Source: Tistlia consotensis USBA 355 (GTDB taxonomy: Bacteria; Pseudomonadota; Alphaproteobacteria; Kiloniellales; DSM-21159). From it: DNA of 33,880 nucleotides. The notes under the pieces are model-generated. The model did no database searches. It saw nothing but the letters and a program-made list of their open reading frames with translations, and was not told the origin of the DNA. The position numbers and the translations under genes are program-made. The stretch covers positions 1 to 33,880 of the forward strand of contig NZ_FWZX01000048.1 in assembly GCF_900177295.1 (NCBI RefSeq), given 5' to 3'. Of this stretch, positions 30,723 through 33,880 are shown piece by piece; positions within the stretch are counted from its first letter, which is position 1, and each line of letters starts with the position of its first letter.

Positions 30723-31655
30723 ATGGCCAACCGCTACTGGCGCAAGAAGGCGCTGATCTCGAAGATCGAGACGACCTACGGGACCGATCCGACCCCGACC
30801 GGCGCGACCGACGCGATCCTGGCGCACGACATCAACCTGCGTCCCCTGCAGTCGCAGAAGGTCGAGCGGCCGCACGACACGCCCTTCTTCGGCTCCCGGC
30901 CCGCGATCCTGACGAACGTCCACGTGGCCCTGTCGTTCGGCGTCGAGATCGCCGGCGCCGGCACCGCCGGCGACGCCCCGGCCTACGGCCCGCTGCTGCG
31001 CGCCTGCGGCCTGGCGGAGACCCTGACGGCGACGACCGACGCGCAGTACGACCCGGTCTCGACCGGCATCGAGTCGGTCGGCAACTACCTCAACATCGAC
31101 GGCGTCCAGCAGAAGATCCTGGGCTACCGGGCGAACCTGCAGATGTCGTTCCGGCCGTCGGCGCTCTCGACCTTCACCTTCGACGGCCTGGGGCTCTTCA
31201 CGACGCCGACCGACACCGCGGCCCCGATCGTCGACGTCAGCGGCTTCCAGGTGCCGGTGCCTGTCTCGGACGCCAACACCGACTTCACGGTCAACGGCGT
31301 CGCAGTGCCGATGGAGGAGCTGACCTTCGACTTCGGCAACCAGGTCAACGCGATCTTCCGGGTCGGCGAGGAGAAGGTCTCGATCGTCGACCGCAAGGTC
31401 AGCGGCTCCATGCTGGTGAAGGCCGACACGCTGGCGATCTTCGACCCCTTCACGATCGCCCGCAATCGCACCCAGGTGCCGATCCAGGTCGTCCACGGCA
31501 TCACGGCCGGCAACATCGTCCAGGTCGACGCCGACCTCTGCGAGCTCGACGAGCCGCAGTACCAGGAGTCGAACGGCGAGGTCATGTACCGCATCCCCTT
31601 CATGGCGGTGCCGTCCGACGCCGGCGACGACGAGATCAAGATCACCGTCAAGTAG
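30723..31655 (+). CDS. phage tail tube protein (siphovirus type)
   Basis: The 310-residue protein (MANRYWRKKALISKIETTYG, then ALSFGVEIAGAGTAGDAPAY, GPLLRACGLAE and YRANLQMSFRPSALSTFTFD) matches tail tube proteins of lambda-like and transposable siphophages, with the KIE.TYGT start and GPLLRACG motif. It polymerises around the tape measure. No sheath gene is present, so the tail is not Mu's contractile type. It precedes the chaperone genes, as usual. Confidence 0.82.
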   Translation: MANRYWRKKALISKIETTYGTDPTPTGATDAILAHDINLRPLQSQKVERPHDTPFFGSRPAILTNVHVALSFGVEIAGAGTAGDAPAYGPLLRACGLAETLTATTDAQYDPVSTGIESVGNYLNIDGVQQKILGYRANLQMSFRPSALSTFTFDGLGLFTTPTDTAAPIVDVSGFQVPVPVSDANTDFTVNGVAVPMEELTFDFGNQVNAIFRVGEEKVSIVDRKVSGSMLVKADTLAIFDPFTIARNRTQVPIQVVHGITAGNIVQVDADLCELDEPQYQESNGEVMYRIPFMAVPSDAGDDEIKITVK

Positions 31656-31666
31656 GAGCCACCCAG

Positions 31667-32095
31667 ATGACCTTCGTTCTCGCCGATCGCCGCCCTCAGT
31701 TCGACTGGAAGATCAGCGTGCAGCGCCCCGATCCCAAGTCGGGCGGCAAGCATGTCACCAGCACCTTCACCGCCCGCTTCGACCCGCTCACGCCGGAGGA
31801 GGAACAGGAGCGGTTGGAAGGCGCTGCCGTCCGTCTCGACACCGCGGGCGACGACGGCATGAAGGGGCTCGTCGCCCGCAGCCTCGAGGCGCAGGAGGAG
31901 GACAAGAGCCTTCTAAGGCGCGTCTGGGTTGGCTGGGGCAAGGACGTCGTCGGCCAGGACAACAAGCCTCTCGAGTACAGCGACGAGCTGCGCGAGCAGA
32001 TGATCGCCTGGCCGGAGATCCGCACTGCCGTGCTCGCCGCCTACAACGAGGCCATGAACCCGCAGAACCCGAAGGGCACCAAGCGGGGAAACTGA
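31667..32095 (+). CDS. tail assembly chaperone, short form (lambda gpG-like)
   Basis: The 142-residue protein (MTFVLADRRPQFDWKISVQR, then TSTFTARFDPLTPEEEQERL, LVARSLEAQEEDKSLLRRVW) sits between the tube and tape-measure genes, the position of the lambda gpG chaperone. It would coat the tape measure before tube assembly. Its last sense codons are GGA AAC, then TGA, within a slippery site that gives a longer form. The SD is AGGAG. Confidence 0.75.
   Translation: MTFVLADRRPQFDWKISVQRPDPKSGGKHVTSTFTARFDPLTPEEEQERLEGAAVRLDTAGDDGMKGLVARSLEAQEEDKSLLRRVWVGWGKDVVGQDNKPLEYSDELREQMIAWPEIRTAVLAAYNEAMNPQNPKGTKRGN
32086..32092 (+). promoter_or_regulatory. programmed -1 frameshift site GGGAAAC
   Basis: G GGA AAC lies in the correct register (X XXY YYZ) with codons GGA (32087-32089) and AAC (32090-32092), directly before the stop TGA (32093-32095). 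Slipping back one base enters a frame open until 32469. Lambda G/GT uses GGGAAAG at the same place. Confidence 0.8.
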
Positions 32096-32469
32096 AGGGC
32101 GCGGCGCGGATCTGGGCCGGCGCCGACCGCGACCGCTCGCTCGACGAGGAGGTGCAGGATGACCTCCGGGCCTTCGGGGTCGACGAGGGGCAGATCGCCG
32201 AGGCGGCCGCGCGGCGCGCAGAACAGCGGTTCGTCGTCTGGCCCGAGAACCGCCCGGCCCTCGAGCTCTTCCTGGCCTGCCGCACGGCCTGGCGCCGTCA
32301 GATCCTGGTCGGGCCGAGCGGCAAGACCCTCGACGTCTGGGACGGCCTCGACTGGAGCCAGGTCGAGTCGCTCGCCCGGATCCTCGATCTGCCGCTCGAC
32401 CGACGCCTCCTGGCCGACCTCCGAGACATGGAGGGCGCGGCCATGGAGGTGCTCAACAATCGCCGGTGA
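32092..32469 (+). CDS. frameshift extension of the tail assembly chaperone (lambda gpGT-like; DUF1799-like)
   Basis: After a -1 slip the reading continues for 125 residues, including WAGADRDRSLDEEVQDDLRA, FVVWPENRPALELFLACRTA and WDGLDWSQVESLARILDLP, which resembles DUF1799 proteins. The full fusion would be 267 residues. No good independent start exists: the GTG at 32152 has its SD-like GAGGAG directly abutting. In lambda the T part binds the tube protein and brings it to the tape measure. Its end lies 9 bp before the tape-measure GTG. Confidence 0.75.
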   Translation: MKGAARIWAGADRDRSLDEEVQDDLRAFGVDEGQIAEAAARRAEQRFVVWPENRPALELFLACRTAWRRQILVGPSGKTLDVWDGLDWSQVESLARILDLPLDRRLLADLRDMEGAAMEVLNNRR

Positions 32470-32478
32470 GTCGCCGTC

Positions 32479-33579
32479 GTGACCTTGCGCCTTAACCTCG
32501 AGCTTACCGCCGACGCCAGCGGTCTCAGAGGCGAGATCAAGCTCTCGGAGCAGGATCTCGCCCAGCTGAAGACGACGGCAGAGCAGGCCGGCGCAGGCGT
32601 CCAGGCGAGCGTCGGCCGGATGAGTGCCGGCGTCGAGCAGGCGGCGCAGCAGTTCAAGCAGGTCCGAGCCTCGCTGGACCCCGCCGCGGCGGCGCTCGAG
32701 CGCTATGAAGCGCAGCAGCAGGCGGTGAAGACTGCGCTCCTGGCCAATGTGGCGACGCAGGACGAGGCGAACCGCGTCCTCGCCCTTGCCAAGTCGCAGT
32801 ACGACAGCGTCGTTGCCGCGGCCAGCGGCTACCAGGAGGCTCTTCGGGGGTTCCAGCAGGTACGCGCTTCGCTCGATCCGGCCGTGGCGGCGCTCGAGCG
32901 CTACGAAGCGCAGCAGCAGGCGGTACAACGCGCCGTCGCTGCCGGTGCCGCCAGTCAAGAAGAAGCGAGCCGGGTCCTCGCGCTCGCCGCCGGCCAGTAC
33001 GAGAGCACGACCCGGGCCCTCGCGGGTCTCGATCAGGCGGCCCGCGAGTTCGACCAGATCCGGGCTTCGGTCGACCCTGCCGCCGCAGCCTTGGCGCGCT
33101 ATGAGGCGCAGCAGGAGGCCGTGCAGCGCGCTGTCGCCGCCGGCGTTGCGACTGAGCAGGAGGCGAGCCGAGTCCTGGCGCTCGCCGCAGGTCAGTACGA
33201 GAGCACGACCCGGGCGCTCTCCGGCGTCGACCAGGTCGCCCGCGAGTTCCAGCAGGTTCGCGCCTCCATCGATCCGACCACCGCCGCCCTCGAGCGGTAC
33301 GAAGCCCAGCAGGAGGCAGTGCAGAGGGCCGTCGCCGCTGGCGTGGTGACGCAGGACGAAGCGAACCGAGTACTCGGCCTCGCCAAGGGCCAGTACGACA
33401 CCTACGTCGCGACCGCGGCCAAGGCCGCCGCCGGTACCAAGAACTTTGGCTTCGGCGCCCAGAACGCGGCCTTCCAGCTGCAGGACCTGGTCGTCCAGCT
33501 GCAGGCCGGCGTGCCGGCGGCCCGTACGCCTCCGGTGAGAGCCGCCTTGCGGGATAGCGGGATCGTGGGAAGGTCCTAG
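32479..33579 (+). CDS. tail tape-measure protein, N-terminal part, disrupted by IS66 insertion
   Basis: The protein begins MTLRLNLELTADASGLRGEI, followed by four 66-residue helical repeats (residues about 59-322) and the start of the next domain (FGFGAQNAAFQLQDLVVQLQ), which in tape-measure proteins precedes the long membrane-active region. The tape measure sets tail length. The phage-derived sequence ends at 33523, and the last 18 codons come from IS66 DNA. The truncated 366-aa product cannot build a normal tail. GTG at 32479 has no clear SD; coupling to the upstream stop is likely. Confidence 0.85.
   Translation: MTLRLNLELTADASGLRGEIKLSEQDLAQLKTTAEQAGAGVQASVGRMSAGVEQAAQQFKQVRASLDPAAAALERYEAQQQAVKTALLANVATQDEANRVLALAKSQYDSVVAAASGYQEALRGFQQVRASLDPAVAALERYEAQQQAVQRAVAAGAASQEEASRVLALAAGQYESTTRALAGLDQAAREFDQIRASVDPAAAALARYEAQQEAVQRAVAAGVATEQEASRVLALAAGQYESTTRALSGVDQVAREFQQVRASIDPTTAALERYEAQQEAVQRAVAAGVVTQDEANRVLGLAKGQYDTYVATAAKAAAGTKNFGFGAQNAAFQLQDLVVQLQAGVPAARTPPVRAALRDSGIVGRS
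32653..33444 (+). repeat. four 198-bp tandem repeats in the tape-measure gene
   Basis: Units begin at 32653, 32851, 33049 and 33247, exactly 198 bp apart, each coding 66 residues of the form F.QVRASLDPAAAALERYEA then QQ.AVQRAVAAG...EA.RVLALA..QYES. The copies keep protein sequence better than synonymous positions. Confidence 0.9.
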
Positions 33580-33880
33580 GGGTAATCCTAGGAGTAGCCC
33601 TATGACGATACCGCGGGTCGAGGTGATCACGTCCGTTGAGCGGCGGCGGCACTGGTCGCGTGCGGAGAAGGAGCGGCTGGTCGCGGCGAGCCTGGAGCCG
33701 GGCGTGACGGTCTCGGAGGTGGCGCGCTCGGCGGGCCTGCACGTCAGCCAGCTGTTCCGCTGGCGCAAGCAGCTCTGCACGCGGATCGACGCTCCGCCGG
33801 CGCCCGAGTCCCAGGCGCTGGTGCCGGTGCAGATCGTGCCGGACGAGGGATCCCGCGAGCCGAAGCCCCGGCGGCGCAGG
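33524..33880 (+). mobile_element. IS66-family element, left part (continues beyond window)
   Basis: GTACGCCTCCGGTGAGAGCC begins at 33524, a GTA end of the kind seen in IS66-family inverted repeats, right where the tape-measure similarity stops. It is followed by a leader and a TnpA-type gene. The preceding 8 bp (GGCGGCCC, 33516-33523) would be one copy of the 8-bp target duplication; the other copy is outside the window. Confidence 0.8.
33602..33880 (+). CDS. tnpA: IS66-family TnpA accessory protein (truncated by window edge)
   Basis: The first 93 residues (MTIPRVEVITSVERRRHWSR, then EKERLVAASLEPGVTVSEVA and SAGLHVSQLFRWRKQLC) are the typical TnpA of IS66-family elements, a small helix-turn-helix protein needed with TnpB and TnpC for transposition. 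The frame is open to the window end. AGGAG lies about 7 nt before the ATG. Confidence 0.88.
   Translation, partial: MTIPRVEVITSVERRRHWSRAEKERLVAASLEPGVTVSEVARSAGLHVSQLFRWRKQLCTRIDAPPAPESQALVPVQIVPDEGSREPKPRRRR

Noticed and set aside
32152-32469. Independent gene starting at GTG 32152
   Set aside because: The SD-like sequence abuts the start codon, and the frame is open back to an in-register slippery site, which explains it better.
32653-33444. Regular 198-bp repeats considered as a CRISPR-like or noncoding array
   Set aside because: The repeats are in frame, coding, with no spacers; they belong to the tape-measure protein.
1-33880. tRNA, rRNA and CRISPR arrays
   Set aside because: No cloverleaf, rRNA segment or spaced direct repeats were recognised on either strand by eye.

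Overview
The window is high-GC DNA, probably from an alphaproteobacterium. The grounds are composition, GTG/TTG starts, phage genes adapted to a GcrA/DnaA-type cell cycle, and IS481/IS66 insertion sequences; a Rhodospirillales-like host is my guess, not a proof. Most of it, from about 2476 to 33523, is a Mu-like transposable prophage. A partial IS481 element and three host genes lie on the left. On the right an IS66-family element cuts the prophage inside its tape-measure gene. The right end of the prophage is not in the window.

Left flank (1-2475): a partial IS481 transposase, then a minus-strand host run of class I methyltransferase, RidA-family protein and DUF1028 protein. A candidate phage left end (TGT at 2476, followed by a tandem 20-bp repeat) sits in the gap upstream of the methyltransferase.

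Early/regulatory region (2720-18531): a minus-strand LexA/CI-type repressor diverges from a plus-strand run starting with a Ner-like regulator and a ParB-like protein. It continues through the MuA transposase, the MuB ATPase, a Gam-like protein, GemA/gp16, and many small proteins of unknown function, several with DNA-binding or zinc-binding motifs. Two genes stand out. One is a 485-aa fusion of a DnaA domain-IV (DnaA-box-binding) module, a GcrA-like helix-turn-helix and a C-terminal winged-helix-like segment. The other is a stand-alone GcrA homologue. Together they suggest that this phage acts directly on host cell-cycle control. The run ends with a Mor-family activator, which is met by two small convergent minus-strand genes.

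Late region (18765-33523): the lysis genes (transglycosylase-like endolysin, 3-TM holin) come first. They are followed by the Mu packaging and head genes (gp25/26/27-like, terminase, DUF935 portal, gpF with a C-terminal PBECR-type nuclease domain, I protease with an internal Z scaffold start, decoration-like protein, gpT, gp35/gp36-like, gpG). The tail genes are not of the contractile Mu type: there is a tube protein, a chaperone pair joined by a lambda-like -1 frameshift site (GGGAAAC), and a tape-measure gene with four exact-period 198-bp repeats. The phage therefore combines Mu replication and head with a siphovirus-style tail. The two long late gaps, which match the positions of the Mu Plys and PI promoters, share a palindrome about 70-80 bp upstream of the first gene of each unit.

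The IS66 insertion in the tape measure implies that the prophage can no longer build a normal tail, although its transposition genes look intact.
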